Origin: Candidatus Nitrosopolaris wilkensis
Lineage (GTDB): Archaea > Thermoproteota > Nitrososphaeria > Nitrososphaerales > Nitrososphaeraceae
Assembly: GCA_003176995.1 (NCBI GenBank)
Contig: QHBN01000013.1
Coordinates: 27,593 to 91,592 of the forward strand
Direction of reading: 5' to 3'
DNA length: 64,000 nucleotides
Below, piece after piece: positions 1 through 8,875 of the stretch; the stretch's first letter is position 1; every line of letters begins with the position of its first letter. The notes under the pieces are model-generated. The model saw nothing but the letters and a program-made list of their open reading frames with translations. It ran no database searches and had not been told where the DNA came from. Made by a program: the position numbers and the translations under genes.

Positions 1-141
1 ACATCATTTTGGCTGTATAACTATTGGGTCATTGCTGTTCACGCTCATAAACTCATTTCAAGCATACTAAGCGTTGATCCTTCCTCTCCGCGTTCGCTGC
101 GCTGGACTTTCGTAGTTATATGGGGATTCTTGAATGTCTTC

Positions 142-319
142 TTATTTAGCAGAGTCAGTTCCATCTTCGTGTGTGCCATACAATCCCACATAGTGAAAGG
201 TGCTTACTGGCAATCTAGCGTGTTAGCTTCGTAAAAGGATTTCGATCCACAGTTACGATGGCTGCTTTTACGTATTCTGCTTTTTGTCTTGCGACTGAAT
301 TCCAATCATCACGGTCCAT
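142..319 (-). pseudogene. possible remnant of a small gene (unknown function)
   Basis: Reading leftwards, ATG at 319 opens a 34-codon frame (starts MDRDDWNSVARQKAEYVKAA) that ends at a TAG at 215-217. A second frame overlaps it by a few bases (211-142) and reads LPVSTFHYVGLYGTHEDG before a TAA. Both pieces have a protein-like composition, while the rest of this 1-kb stretch does not. One frameshift would join them. I do not recognise a family. It could also be chance, so this is only a candidate decayed gene. Confidence 0.2.
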
Positions 320-1118
320 ATCGTTGTACTATCCCGACAGTTAATTCACTGATCTGCTTTAACTCTAGACTCACTAGGAGTTACAAGAAACAGCAATTTT
401 CAGAAAGCAGTCGTTGACAATACAAAAATGACCCACAAAAGGTCGTGGTCGAAATCCATTCTAGCACTTTATCATAACAACAGCTTAGCGGAAGTTTTTA
501 GGATGGTCAACTATTATAACTAGTTCAATAATTTATTAGATCTATTAAAAATATTATAAAGTATCTTGGTTTAGGCATTTTCACAATGGATCCGATGCTG
601 TAAATATTCAAATGTTTATATTTACTGAAATGGTCTGAAAGTCAGAAATATAGCATGACCAACTGTGGTTATTATTTATAGTCTAAGCACGGTTAGAATA
701 TTTCTTTCATTGGGTCACCCATCTAATACATATCCAAGCCTCTGTCAGCCCTCTAATAAAAAATTCCATAAAGACCATACACGCCTTGACTTGCCAGAAT
801 ACAGTAGATAGAAAAATTGTGTTACCTAACTTCTATGAGCAGACATGCATAGCTATTGTCATTCTAGTTCGTATTCGGTTTAAACTAAAATCTTATAACA
901 CTGATCATGAATTATTCGATTTTTGCAGTAGCTGAATTGCTGCACTTGTGGCTGCAGTGGCTCCTTACAAGGCTGCTCTCCCACACTTACAGATTACGGC
1001 AGCAACGGCTTCTGTAACGACGGTGAGAAAATATTCGTCCTCACCTATATGCAGATGTGTCAACTTCACTTCTCTGAATATGAGTCACAATGACTGGTGG
1101 GACTTCTACCGACGGACG
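320..1118. other. long non-coding stretch, no feature recognised
   Basis: No convincing frame, RNA gene, repeat or hairpin was found here by eye. Two open frames of 68-76 codons lie on the plus strand over 948-1296. Their composition is not protein-like, and the second runs antisense to a better supported small ORF at 1119-1271. The region is AT-rich and looks like decayed intergenic DNA. Confidence 0.4.
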
Positions 1119-1271
1119 TCAATTCACTTTACCTTTGCGTTTATGTTCTTCAATAAGCAATTTAACAACCGCTTCTAGGGTCCTCTCCTTCCCGTCTTTT
1201 ACTGTATACTCGGCGCCTATCTTCAGAAGGGCTCTTTTAGAGCTGTCTGTAATCTTCATAGTTGAAGTCAT
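1119..1271 (-). CDS. small hypothetical protein, 50 aa
   Basis: A 50-residue frame (begins MTSTMKITDSSKRALLKIGA) ends ...IEEHKRKGKVN. It is charged and predicted largely helical: a short N-terminal strand-like segment, then GAEYTVKDGKERTLEAVVKL. This pattern resembles small antitoxin or ribbon-helix-helix type proteins, but no signature proves it. A good TATA box at 1304-1313 lies 33-42 bp upstream of ATG 1271, as expected for a leaderless archaeal transcript; the ATG at residue 5 (1259) is an alternative start. No toxin partner is adjacent. The function is unknown. Confidence 0.45.
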   Translation of the reverse strand: MTSTMKITDSSKRALLKIGAEYTVKDGKERTLEAVVKLLIEEHKRKGKVN

Positions 1272-1303
1272 CGTGGTATCTTCAGTATATCTGTAATACC
1301 AGA

Positions 1304-1313
1304 ATTTATATAA
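1304..1313 (-). promoter_or_regulatory. TATA box for the 50-aa ORF
   Basis: On the minus strand the sequence is TTATATAAAT, close to the archaeal TATA consensus. It lies about 33-42 bp before the ATG at 1271. Confidence 0.45.
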
Positions 1314-1315
1314 GT

Positions 1316-1450
1316 TTATTGGTATATCAGAGATAGTTGGTATACATTATATACTCGACCAAAATCCCATTGTCCAATCCGCAAGAATCTTTCAGGGTCG
1401 AATTTTGAAAGGTGGAATCGTCTAAGATTGTCAAGCTGAACGGGCTTCAT
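1316..1450 (-). pseudogene. possible gene remnant, 44 codons
   Basis: The frame begins MKPVQLDNLRRFHLSKFDPE and ends at a TAA overlapping the promoter region of the next small ORF. The same frame stays open upstream of the ATG for about 18 further codons until a stop near 1505. This suggests the 3' end of a once longer gene. The composition is protein-like (many L, R, F, D), but no family is recognised. A short real gene cannot be excluded. Confidence 0.2.
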
Positions 1451-1862
1451 GATTTCCTTTAGCAAAATCAAATCATTCGCTGGTCTTAAACTTGGGTTTA
1501 GCTAGTAAACTATTGAGTAGCCTACACACAAAGCAATACCCTTCCTCTGAGGGCTAATTTCTATAATCCAAAAGTATCAAGCAGGAATCTCATGCTAATT
1601 TGGATTTGTGTCTGTGTTCTTCGATATCATGCCCCAGTTGGGATTTTTTTTCTAACATGCCCAGCGTACCCGCATCCAATGGATGCATTTTACAACCCTA
1701 AAAACTCCTAATTTAACGCAGCTTGTCCTGACTTTGACGAACCATAAATCCCCCTGATGCTGAATTAGACCCAGCTGCACAGCACGACATATTAAAACTC
1801 TGAATTATACTTAGCTATAATGAATACCCTTTTATTTCATACACGTACATATTTCGGGCTGT

Positions 1863-2102
1863 TTGAGGCTGGCGGCTTTAATCGCATTTATTACTATAAT
1901 ATGGCTAATGGTATTAGCAGTCGCAGCATTTCTCGTAACTCTTGTACCCTCAGTACAACTATTGTTTAAAGGAGGAGAAAGATCTGATAAGTTAATTATG
2001 TCATCAATACAGGCACTAATAGCAGTAGGAGTAGTGCTATTATTCATAATGGGACTAAGCAAGCTTAAAGAATTCTACGCAGCAAGAAAATTGCACCTAT
2101 AG
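1863..2102 (+). CDS. small two-helix membrane protein, hypothetical, 79 aa
   Basis: Two hydrophobic segments are visible: residues about 3-30 (LAALIAFITIIWLMVLAVAA) and about 49-64 (ALIAVGVVLLFIMG). A short polar loop with KGGERSDK separates them, and the tail is basic. No signal peptidase site or catalytic motif is seen. The start is TTG, because no ATG or GTG lies upstream in frame before a stop. The gene stands alone, with gene-poor DNA on its left and the molybdopterin cluster on its right. Two-helix proteins of this type are common as uncharacterised archaeal membrane proteins. The function is unknown. Confidence 0.5.
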   Translation: MRLAALIAFITIIWLMVLAVAAFLVTLVPSVQLLFKGGERSDKLIMSSIQALIAVGVVLLFIMGLSKLKEFYAARKLHL

Positions 2103-2242
2103 AGCCGGAAGATACGGGGTAGGCCCGATTTATGAAAGCTATGTCTTGAAATCCGGTTTCTTTCCATCGGCAATAGTTTCGAGTTCTTAATGTCAATCTC
2201 AGCTAACAAGATTTAACAAAAAAGACTCTAGGTTAGCTCTAC

Positions 2243-2250
2243 ATTTAATA
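2243..2250 (+). promoter_or_regulatory. TATA box of moaCB
   Basis: The sequence ATTTAATA lies 29-36 bp upstream of the TTG at 2279. This fits a leaderless transcript starting at or next to that codon. Confidence 0.35.
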
Positions 2251-2278
2251 TTGTCCATTTTGTGTTTGTCAATATCCA

Positions 2279-3217
2279 TTGAAGCCCACCCAAATGGGGA
2301 TGATTGACGTCAGCAGTAAGCCAGATACGTTGCGCGTAGCTATTGCGGAAGCTACCGTAACTATGAGTAAACAAACCATTCGCTTGATTAAAGAGGGAAA
2401 ATCGCCGAAGGGTAATATCGTCGATGCAGCCTCTGTGTCGGCAACGATGGCGGCTAAGCGGACTTCAGATTTGATACCATATTGTCATCCAATTCCGATA
2501 GATGACGTAAAAGTAAGCGTAACAATTGGAACAGAATCTGTCAAAGTTATAACTCAAGTAAAAAGCATATGGAAAACTGGCGTCGAAATGGAAGCCCTGA
2601 CCTCTGCTGCAGTAGCAGCATTGACAATTTATGACATGTTAAAGTCTGTAGACGATTCGATTTCTATAGGATCGATAAGAGTCATGAAAAAAGAAGGAGG
2701 GCTCAAAAAAATGTACCAAATCCAGGACAGAAAGCTAAGAGCCGGAGTGCTCGTGACTAGTGATTCTCGACGGAAGAGACAAGACCAATCTGGAAGACTT
2801 CTTGTGGACAGGCTAAAAAAAGAAGGCTTCGATGTAACATATTATAAAGTGGTTCCGGACAATATTGGCACGATCAAAACAGAGCTGACAATGTTGTGCG
2901 ATGAGCTGAAGGTAGATCTGGTTTTAACTAGCGGCGGCACAGGCATTGGTTCACGTGACGTCACTCCCGATGCAACTTCGACCATACTAGAGAAAAACCT
3001 TCTCGGCGTGGCCGAAATACTCCGGGCTCATGGTCAACGGAGGACACCCTCATCGATGCTTTCAAGAGGTGTAGTAGGTGTTCGAGCCAAGACAATAATA
3101 GTAAATCTACCCGGGAATGTAAAGGGGGTTTCAGAATCCTTGGATTCCTTATTTCCAGGTATCAATCATACCTTTGAAGTTTTAGAGAATCACAAACATC
3201 CTGATCTGCAGGTCTAA
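2279..3217 (+). CDS. moaCB: bifunctional MoaC-MoaB/MogA fusion, molybdopterin synthesis
   Basis: Residues about 8-145 are MoaC, cyclic pyranopterin monophosphate synthase, which with MoaA converts GTP to cPMP. The YCHPIP motif (68-73) and GVEMEALT (101-108) are present. Residues about 153-305 are a MoaB/MogA domain, which adenylylates molybdopterin before metal insertion; TSGGTG (217-222) and DVTPDAT (227-233) mark its MPT-binding site. The two enzymes are separate proteins in most organisms, so this 312-aa chain is a fusion of an early and a late pathway step. The TTG start agrees with a TATA box at 2243-2250; ATG codons at residues 6 and 8 are alternatives. It converges on moaE. No moaA or moeA is in the window. 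Confidence 0.9.
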   Translation: MKPTQMGMIDVSSKPDTLRVAIAEATVTMSKQTIRLIKEGKSPKGNIVDAASVSATMAAKRTSDLIPYCHPIPIDDVKVSVTIGTESVKVITQVKSIWKTGVEMEALTSAAVAALTIYDMLKSVDDSISIGSIRVMKKEGGLKKMYQIQDRKLRAGVLVTSDSRRKRQDQSGRLLVDRLKKEGFDVTYYKVVPDNIGTIKTELTMLCDELKVDLVLTSGGTGIGSRDVTPDATSTILEKNLLGVAEILRAHGQRRTPSSMLSRGVVGVRAKTIIVNLPGNVKGVSESLDSLFPGINHTFEVLENHKHPDLQV

Positions 3218-3275
3218 ACCCCATATGGAAAAACTTTATGAATGTAGCTAGGGACTTTAGGAGCGGGTATGCTTG

Positions 3276-3746
3276 TCATTCTCCGTATTTTCTAGAATCT
3301 TCCCCTTTTACCCATATCTCTTTCCCTCCAACAATCTTTTCCTTCTTCCAGATCGGAACTTCGCGTTTTATTTTTTCAATCGCGTAACGACACGCGCTAA
3401 ATGCCTCAGATCTGTGAGGCGCCGAAACTGCCACTGCTATACTCACGTCCCCTACTGAAAGGTTTCCTATCCTATGAATCATCCTGACTCTTTTGATGTT
3501 CCATTTGTGCGAGAGAATGCTCTCGATCCTTTTCATTTTGTCTTCTGCCATTTCTAAATATGTTTCATAGGTCATCCCTATGATCTTGCCCATCTCACTG
3601 TGCTCTCGGACAGTTCCGAAGAATATAGCTGTAGCTCCAGCATTCTTATCTTTCACTGAATTTAGGATTTTAAGTGGATGTATCTTTGCAGCCGTGATCC
3701 TTTTCGCATGAATCTGTTTATCTTTAAATTCCCCACACAAGACCAC
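3276..3746 (-). CDS. moaE: molybdopterin synthase catalytic subunit MoaE
   Basis: The protein is 156 aa. Typical MoaE segments appear in order: GATAIFFGTVR, YETYLEMAEDKM, MIHRIGNLSVGD, AVSAPHRSEAF and the catalytic-lysine region VPIWKKE near the C terminus. With MoaD thiocarboxylate it inserts two sulfurs into cPMP to make molybdopterin. The open frame extends further upstream, but I chose GTG 3746. It starts 2 nt after the moaD stop and has a GGAGG Shine-Dalgarno sequence inside the end of moaD, so the two subunits look translationally coupled. The extra upstream residues overlap moaD and match nothing. Confidence 0.9.
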   Translation of the reverse strand: MVLCGEFKDKQIHAKRITAAKIHPLKILNSVKDKNAGATAIFFGTVREHSEMGKIIGMTYETYLEMAEDKMKRIESILSHKWNIKRVRMIHRIGNLSVGDVSIAVAVSAPHRSEAFSACRYAIEKIKREVPIWKKEKIVGGKEIWVKGEDSRKYGE

Positions 3747-3748
3747 TA

Positions 3749-4036
3749 TTACCCTCCAGCTACAGGTGGGAAGACTGCAATTTGATCCCCTTCCTTCAAA
3801 GACAAATTCTTGCAACCTATATTGCAATTTACAGCTAACTGAATATTTTCCTTGAGCCGCAGAATACTGGGATGATTCTCCTCGATTTTTGAAATTAGGT
3901 TGTTTACGTTTGAATCCTTTACCAATATTACTTCCTCCGCGCCTATGCCAGTAGCTTCTCGTACTTGGGCGAAATATAGCACGTTAACCTTAATAGTTGA
4001 TATGGCCTTATTTTCGATTCGTGGGGCTCTTTTCAT
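3749..4036 (-). CDS. moaD: molybdopterin synthase sulfur carrier subunit MoaD
   Basis: This 95-aa ubiquitin-like protein starts its core at residue 14 (TIKVNVLYFAQVREATG) and ends in the diagnostic PPVAGG. The terminal Gly-Gly is adenylylated and thiocarboxylated to donate sulfur to MoaE. The ATG at 4036 was chosen; an in-frame TTG at 4045 would add three residues. A TATA box at 4189-4198 implies a leader of roughly 130 nt. A 69-codon frame (4008-4217) in that leader overlaps the moaD start and has no recognisable homology. moaE follows directly. Confidence 0.88.
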   Translation of the reverse strand: MKRAPRIENKAISTIKVNVLYFAQVREATGIGAEEVILVKDSNVNNLISKIEENHPSILRLKENIQLAVNCNIGCKNLSLKEGDQIAVFPPVAGG

Positions 4037-4188
4037 CGCGATCAAAATCCACTTGTGTATTCTTCACATGGAATAGTTCGACCTGACTACATATGAAAGA
4101 ATTGTCGGGATCTGCTGGCATAAAGTAATATTCCAATCTAGCCAGTCCATGTACTTGTGTCACGTTAGTGTTTATTTTTGGTAGGATG

Positions 4189-4198
4189 TTTATAAAAT
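4189..4198 (-). promoter_or_regulatory. TATA box of the moaD-moaE operon
   Basis: The minus strand reads ATTTTATAAA, preceded by AT-rich sequence. It is the only strong TATA element upstream of moaD. Confidence 0.4.
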
Positions 4199-4217
4199 TA
4201 TTTGCTTTCGCTTCCAA

Positions 4218-4860
4218 ATCTTTTTGTCTAGAGCGTGCATGCTAAAAGCTCCGATTCTAATACTGATCCAATAATTCTTAAATATTAAGGGCTAAGCAGC
4301 TTGATTGAGCGCCACCAATACCAAGCGATCAAAAAATATTAAGTTGCTTAAATAAGGCATTTAACGCTAAATTACTATTTTCGTTATAGGATGCCATTGT
4401 TTCAATTTCAAGTTACAGACGCTAAAAGGAAGTCTCTCCCACTCCTAGGATGAGCGAAATGGCCAGTTTACGGCGATTTGGAACTGCAAGTAACACTCCC
4501 TACCTTCACTAGTTAATGCGTCTGCACTTTTAAGGCTCGCCGAACTACCCGTGCAAGAAGACTTTCGTTTAATGATAGCCGCTAATCGACTCGAAGAAGT
4601 AGTTGAAAATGACAACGTCACCTGCCAGAACCAGAGAAACTGAGGAACCACTTGAAGATGAAGATAAAGCCATGAATTCAGCTTTCTGCTTCATTACGTT
4701 CTAGTTGAGCTTTACCATTGAACCAGTTGTCTAAATGTGTTAGAAATAAAGGTTACAATTTGGTAAGTCAGTGTTAAATTTATTTGCTATCTGCTCAGTC
4801 TTTTTTCAGATGACCTTATATCTTTCAATAGGTCTAAATTACATATGCTAAACGGTGTAA
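4218..4860. other. non-coding stretch upstream of moaD
   Basis: Only frames of 20-70 codons with unlikely composition are present, for example a 68-codon frame antisense at 4445-4651. No RNA gene or repeat was recognised. Confidence 0.35.
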
Positions 4861-5049
4861 CACACTGATCAGAGGACCACCACCGTCCACCAGCCTGTAG
4901 TTATCGTACTTGTAGCAATAGCGTTAGTAGCTGTAATAGGAGGATTCATTATTATATCAAATTATGTTATGCCAAATATACATCAAGTCTGTCAGAACAA
5001 GTTAGGTGCTCTACGTTGTTATAGAGTCCAGTATAATAAAGTCTTTTAG
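4861..5049 (+). pseudogene. remnant of a single-helix membrane or exported protein
   Basis: An open frame without any start codon runs from just after a TAA at 4858-4860 to a TAG at 5047-5049. It reads RTTTVHQPVVIVLVAIALVA, then more hydrophobic residues and a short polar tail. A basic/threonine N-terminal part followed by one long hydrophobic helix is what a pilin-like or signal-anchored protein would show. The missing start and short length suggest decay. The family is not identified. Confidence 0.25.
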
Positions 5050-5287
5050 TTCAGATAACAATATTAGGTTGGCTGTAACATGAAAATTTTATATCTACGA
5101 TATTGCTGCATCTAGTCGGTCCCGCACCAAAACTAAGTAAATCTTTGGTCAGATTAAACGAAAAAGAACCTTTTTTTCAAATAAAATCAAAAAAAAGATA
5201 ATCAAAAGACAAAATTAAACGTCTCAGTAACAACATTCAGTATAAATTTACAAGATCCTTTTATCAATCTTTCGTGTTGGATAGCAT

Positions 5288-5812
5288 ATGAATAAACTCG
5301 GTTTGGCATAATGATGATAATGTTAGGCATTACCATTTCTGTAGCAGCGTTGTTCTTAATTCTAAACGCAACGCCGAATGTCGCCAAAGCGCATTGATGG
5401 CGCAGTAGTTCATCCGCAGCGCACAATCCTAGTACTTCGTCTGGCGTCACTGGCACGACGGCAGCTGCTCTACTACTTCGAGCAGTACATCTAATGGCAT
5501 GGGTCATTTCGCTGGTTTTTTATAAATCCAGCTTACATACCGAACACGTCAGCCACCCCGCCACAGCCAGGCCACAATAACAGTCGAGGTGTGACTATCT
5601 AGTTCTGGTGGCGATCAGTCAAGCTGTTCTTTTAGCTTTGCAGAGAATCATATTTCGAACTCGGTTCGCGAGTCAAAACAAGGTTCTTTCAGCGCACCCA
5701 ATCAATTGCAGGTATGGTATCGCAGCCCAATCAGCAAGTTATAACAGTCATAACCGAGCCAATTCACAACAAGGCAGTTGTAGTGCTCACGCCCTATAAA
5801 CCATGCCCTTAA
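5288..5812 (+). pseudogene. decayed exported protein with signal peptide
   Basis: ATG 5288 opens MNKLGLA and then stops. One base away, ATG 5311 opens MMIMLGITISVAALFLILNA, followed by TPNVAKAH and a TGA. Together they look like one secretory signal peptide split by an indel. Beyond the TGA, different frames carry Ser/Thr/Ala-rich stretches typical of exported archaeal proteins (SSSSAAHNPSTSSGVTGTTA, then CSTTSSSTSNGMGHFAGF, then SSSGGDQSSCSFSFAENH). They end with QQVITVITEPIHNKAVVVLT before a TAA at 810-812 of this kilobase. Several frameshifts and one stop are needed to join them. I infer a dead gene; its original function is unknown. Confidence 0.4.
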
Positions 5813-5925
5813 ACATTTGCAGAATCAACTGGACCAGTTTTTTATATTTTTCTGAAACAAATATTGATTAATTGATTGATATAGCAAAACATTCCCAAGA
5901 AGAATCATGGTATATGAGGTATTTG

Positions 5926-6076
5926 ATGATATGCCCGAATTGTGATGTCAGTTTCCATCCAAAGAGGAGAAATCATATTATCGGTCAAAATGCAAACGGC
6001 TTTGGCGTCTGGTTTCCAGATGTGTGCTGAATGCAAACAATCTATCGTAGACCGTAGAGAAACAAAGTCCTACTAA
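5926..6076 (+). pseudogene. frameshifted small zinc-ribbon protein
   Basis: ATG 5926 opens MICPNCDVSFHPKRRNHIIG and ends at a TGA at 6028-6030. A different frame overlapping that end reads FQMCAECKQSIVDRRETKSY to a TAA at 6074. Joined by one frameshift near 6015-6025 they give a 50-residue protein with CPNC and CAEC, a complete four-cysteine zinc ribbon. Small proteins with such paired knuckles are frequent in thaumarchaea. A sequencing indel would give the same picture as true decay. Confidence 0.4.
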
Positions 6077-6161
6077 CCAATAGTCGGCGATGTCGAGGAC
6101 CTTTTCAGATATATTAATGTCCATTATCAGCGTGCAGAATGATTAAGGAGGACGCGGTGGC

Positions 6162-6989
6162 GTGATCGTGCGGAGCATAGGAAAAAAACTGAAAACGAAA
6201 TTGATTGGAAGACAAATTTATTATTATGAGGAATTAGGCTCTACCCAGGAGCTTGCAATCTATCTGGCTGAAAACAATTCAGAAGCAGTAAATGGCACAG
6301 CAATATTGGCTGAACGTCAAGAAAGGGGAAGAGGCAGAATAAACAGTAAATGGATTTCTCCGAGTGGAGGAATATGGTTATCGATTATCTTAAAGCCCAA
6401 TATGCCTGCTAACAAGAGTCCGCTTCTGAAATTCATAGCTGCTTTGGCAGTATGTGACACGATAGCTCAAAATACAGGGCTGGAGTCCAAAGTAAAATGG
6501 CCCAACGACATTCTAATCAATCATAAGAAAGTTTGTGGAATACTTCTTGATATTGCTACCAAGGGCAGTAGTATTGAATATGCAGTGATAGGAATCGGAA
6601 TCAACGCAAATGTAAATATTCGAAAAATTCTTCCGTACATACCTGACCACAAAGGGAATGATGTGAGTGTCACCTCTCTCAAAAATGAACTATCTGGTAA
6701 ATACGTTAACAGACCATCTTTTTTGAAACTACTTTTCGAAAGACTTGAACATTACTATTGTTACTTGGAAAAAGAAGATCTGGGAGGGGTGGTTATATTG
6801 GATCAAATTAAAGATAGATTGGATATTTTAAACGCCGTTGTGACCATTCAGCAGAAAGATAAAACGATCGAAGGTCTAGTTGTGGGTTTAGGTTTAGATG
6901 GATCTCTCGTGCTAAAAAAGAATGACGGGTCTTTGATTGAGGTCCTCAGCGGCGATACCAGATCGAGGGTAATAAAACAACAGCACTAG
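6162..6989 (+). CDS. birA: biotin--[acetyl-CoA-carboxylase] ligase (BirA-type, no HTH)
   Basis: The 275-aa protein activates biotin with ATP and attaches it to the carboxylase carrier protein. The BPL catalytic domain shows GSTQE near residue 27, ERGRGRINSKW with the biotinyl-AMP loop, SPSGGIWLS, KWPNDIL and KKVCGILLD. A small C-terminal beta domain (EGLVVGLGLDGSLVL) follows. It lacks the N-terminal helix-turn-helix of repressor-type BirA, so it is probably only an enzyme. The GTG start has AAGGAGG about 13 nt upstream. It lies about 9 kb from the bio genes. In thaumarchaea the expected target is the acetyl-/propionyl-CoA carboxylase, not seen here. Confidence 0.92.
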   Translation: MIVRSIGKKLKTKLIGRQIYYYEELGSTQELAIYLAENNSEAVNGTAILAERQERGRGRINSKWISPSGGIWLSIILKPNMPANKSPLLKFIAALAVCDTIAQNTGLESKVKWPNDILINHKKVCGILLDIATKGSSIEYAVIGIGINANVNIRKILPYIPDHKGNDVSVTSLKNELSGKYVNRPSFLKLLFERLEHYYCYLEKEDLGGVVILDQIKDRLDILNAVVTIQQKDKTIEGLVVGLGLDGSLVLKKNDGSLIEVLSGDTRSRVIKQQH

Positions 6990-7033
6990 CTAGAACTTTG
7001 TTGTTTTTTCATTCACTCGTTCGTACAAGAAAA

Positions 7034-8446
7034 TTATAATATTCTACATACGATTGCTATGTCATTTACATTTGTCCCGGTAGGGCCGGTCATGATTATT
7101 GACCTTAATTGTCTTAAAGCCCGGTAACTATCATGCCTCTCTAAATATTCTTTGACTTTCACGCCGCTCGCTTTGATTCTAGACATAGTTTCGGGGGTTA
7201 AAATCGCACCAGCCGCTTTTGAGTTCCCATCTACCCCATCGGTGCCCAAACACAAAATGGCAATATCAACTTTAGGGGGAAATCTACATTTTAGAGCGGC
7301 TGAGAGAACAGCCTCTTGATTGCGACCTCCCAATCCGTTTCTTTTAAAACGATTAAGTTTGACCGTAGTTTCCCCTCCCATTACAAATGCTACTGATTCA
7401 TGTGACCGGATTGCATCTTTACCCAAGTCCGCAAGATAATAGCCGAATTCTTGTGCTTCGCCAGCAAAGGTAGAGCCTAGGTTCATTACTGTGCTTACAT
7501 GTTTTCCAAGATATTTCGCTGCGTAGTCGCATAGAAGTGGGTTGTTGCCGATTAATATGTTATGTACCTTCCCAAAAATGGGATCGCCCTCTTTTGGTGT
7601 ATCTTCTATTTCGCCATTAATACCCTTCATTATCAGTCGTCTAACTGAGGTAAAAGGTTTCTGCCATAAACGATATTTTTTTAAGATCTCGGCTGCGTCT
7701 TGAAATGTCGACCTATCAGGTACCGTTGGTCCTGAAGCAACGATATCGATTTCGTCACCTATAACATCGGACAAGATCAATGTGACCACTGTACAACCGC
7801 TCTTGACATATCGCACAAGTCGGCCACCTTTAACAAGCGAGAGGTGTTTGCGGACTACATTGACCTCATTAATGGTCGCGCCTAAAGATAACATTGCGTC
7901 CGTAATTTTCTGCTTATCGTGAAGTGTGATACCCTTGAGTGGAAGTGGTAATAGCGCAGAGCCTCCACCGGAAACTAAACAAAATATCAAGTCACGTTCA
8001 GTAGCTTTTCTTACTAATTCAACAATTTTTATTGTGCCTCGGACACCTGCTTCGTCAGGTAAAGGATGGCCTGCCTCACTCACCTTTATTTGTCGAGTTT
8101 TTATAACACCACCGATTTTGTTTTTAACCGTGTCATGGGGAACATTAATCGCGCCACCAGAGAGTCTTTTCTTTAAAATCGTAGAAATTGCGTCTGACAT
8201 TATGCCTGCGGCCTTGCCCGCTCCGGCTACGTATATCGATTCGTAATCATCCAGATCTAACTTAATGATATTGTTACGAATGTCAGTTAACAATAACCTG
8301 GAGTTTCTTAATTTAACCGCATTGTCTACGAGTTTTTTTGGATCGGAATTTCGAAGACAGAATTCTAATGCCGAAAGAGAGATCTTCAATGATCGGCTAG
8401 GGTGGTGGTCTTTTTCCAAGTCCGCTCTATTCAAAATAAGCGCCAA
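7034..8446 (-). CDS. gckA: glycerate 2-kinase (MOFRL/GckA family)
   Basis: This 470-aa protein matches the DUF4147 plus MOFRL architecture of class II glycerate kinases, which phosphorylate glycerate to 2-phosphoglycerate. The N-terminal domain has YVAGAGKAAG (about 72-81), SEAGHPLPDEAG and LVSGGGSALL. The C-terminal MOFRL domain has GETTVKLN, GLGGRNQEAVLSAAL and CLGTDGVDGNSKAAGA. The length is normal. It converges on birA with a gap of 44 bp. In archaea the enzyme belongs to non-phosphorylative sugar breakdown or glycerate salvage; no other gene of that route is adjacent. Confidence 0.9.
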   Translation of the reverse strand: MALILNRADLEKDHHPSRSLKISLSALEFCLRNSDPKKLVDNAVKLRNSRLLLTDIRNNIIKLDLDDYESIYVAGAGKAAGIMSDAISTILKKRLSGGAINVPHDTVKNKIGGVIKTRQIKVSEAGHPLPDEAGVRGTIKIVELVRKATERDLIFCLVSGGGSALLPLPLKGITLHDKQKITDAMLSLGATINEVNVVRKHLSLVKGGRLVRYVKSGCTVVTLILSDVIGDEIDIVASGPTVPDRSTFQDAAEILKKYRLWQKPFTSVRRLIMKGINGEIEDTPKEGDPIFGKVHNILIGNNPLLCDYAAKYLGKHVSTVMNLGSTFAGEAQEFGYYLADLGKDAIRSHESVAFVMGGETTVKLNRFKRNGLGGRNQEAVLSAALKCRFPPKVDIAILCLGTDGVDGNSKAAGAILTPETMSRIKASGVKVKEYLERHDSYRALRQLRSIIMTGPTGTNVNDIAIVCRIL

Positions 8447-8875
8447 TACGACTGCCCATTTGTATATGCCTGATTGGAATTAAAACTGATCGGCGCTGAG
8501 CAAGCTGACAGGCTAAAACCTCATGGAATTAAGCAAGTAGCAATTACAATAACACCACACAGATTAAAGCCATCTCACCACAGAAACTTTAGAAAATGTT
8601 GCCGTTGCTTGATTTAAATCACATGGTAAGGTAAATTACATAAAAAATTTGTGTGTAGTAAAATTGTTCTATGAAATTTCATATCGGTTCTCCTAACATT
8701 GATGAGTTGCATATACTCCGTAATATTCAATAAACACTACCATAATGTACACTTTTGTCGTTTTCAAGTGGCCAGATGCATCTAAAACATGGAAGAGGCT
8801 AAAAATATTAGATATTTATTGTAAAGATAAGTTAATCAGACCAAAGTTGAGATAAACAAGCCAGGCTGAGGTTTA
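8447..8875. other. intergenic region between gckA and the HExxH gene
   Basis: About 430 bp, AT-rich, with no convincing frame, tRNA or hairpin. It separates two divergent genes and presumably holds both promoters. Confidence 0.35.

Noticed and set aside
948-1296. Two plus-strand frames of 76 and 68 codons
   Set aside because: Composition is poor in charged helices and rich in Cys/Ser/Thr; the second is antisense to a better supported small ORF with a TATA box.
4008-4217. 69-codon frame upstream of and overlapping moaD
   Set aside because: It runs through the moaD TATA box and leader, starts with TTG inside that promoter, and has no recognisable family.
5202-5507. 101-codon minus-strand frame
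   Set aside because: It is antisense to the signal peptide of the decayed exported protein, and its sequence mirrors that repeat-rich coding region.
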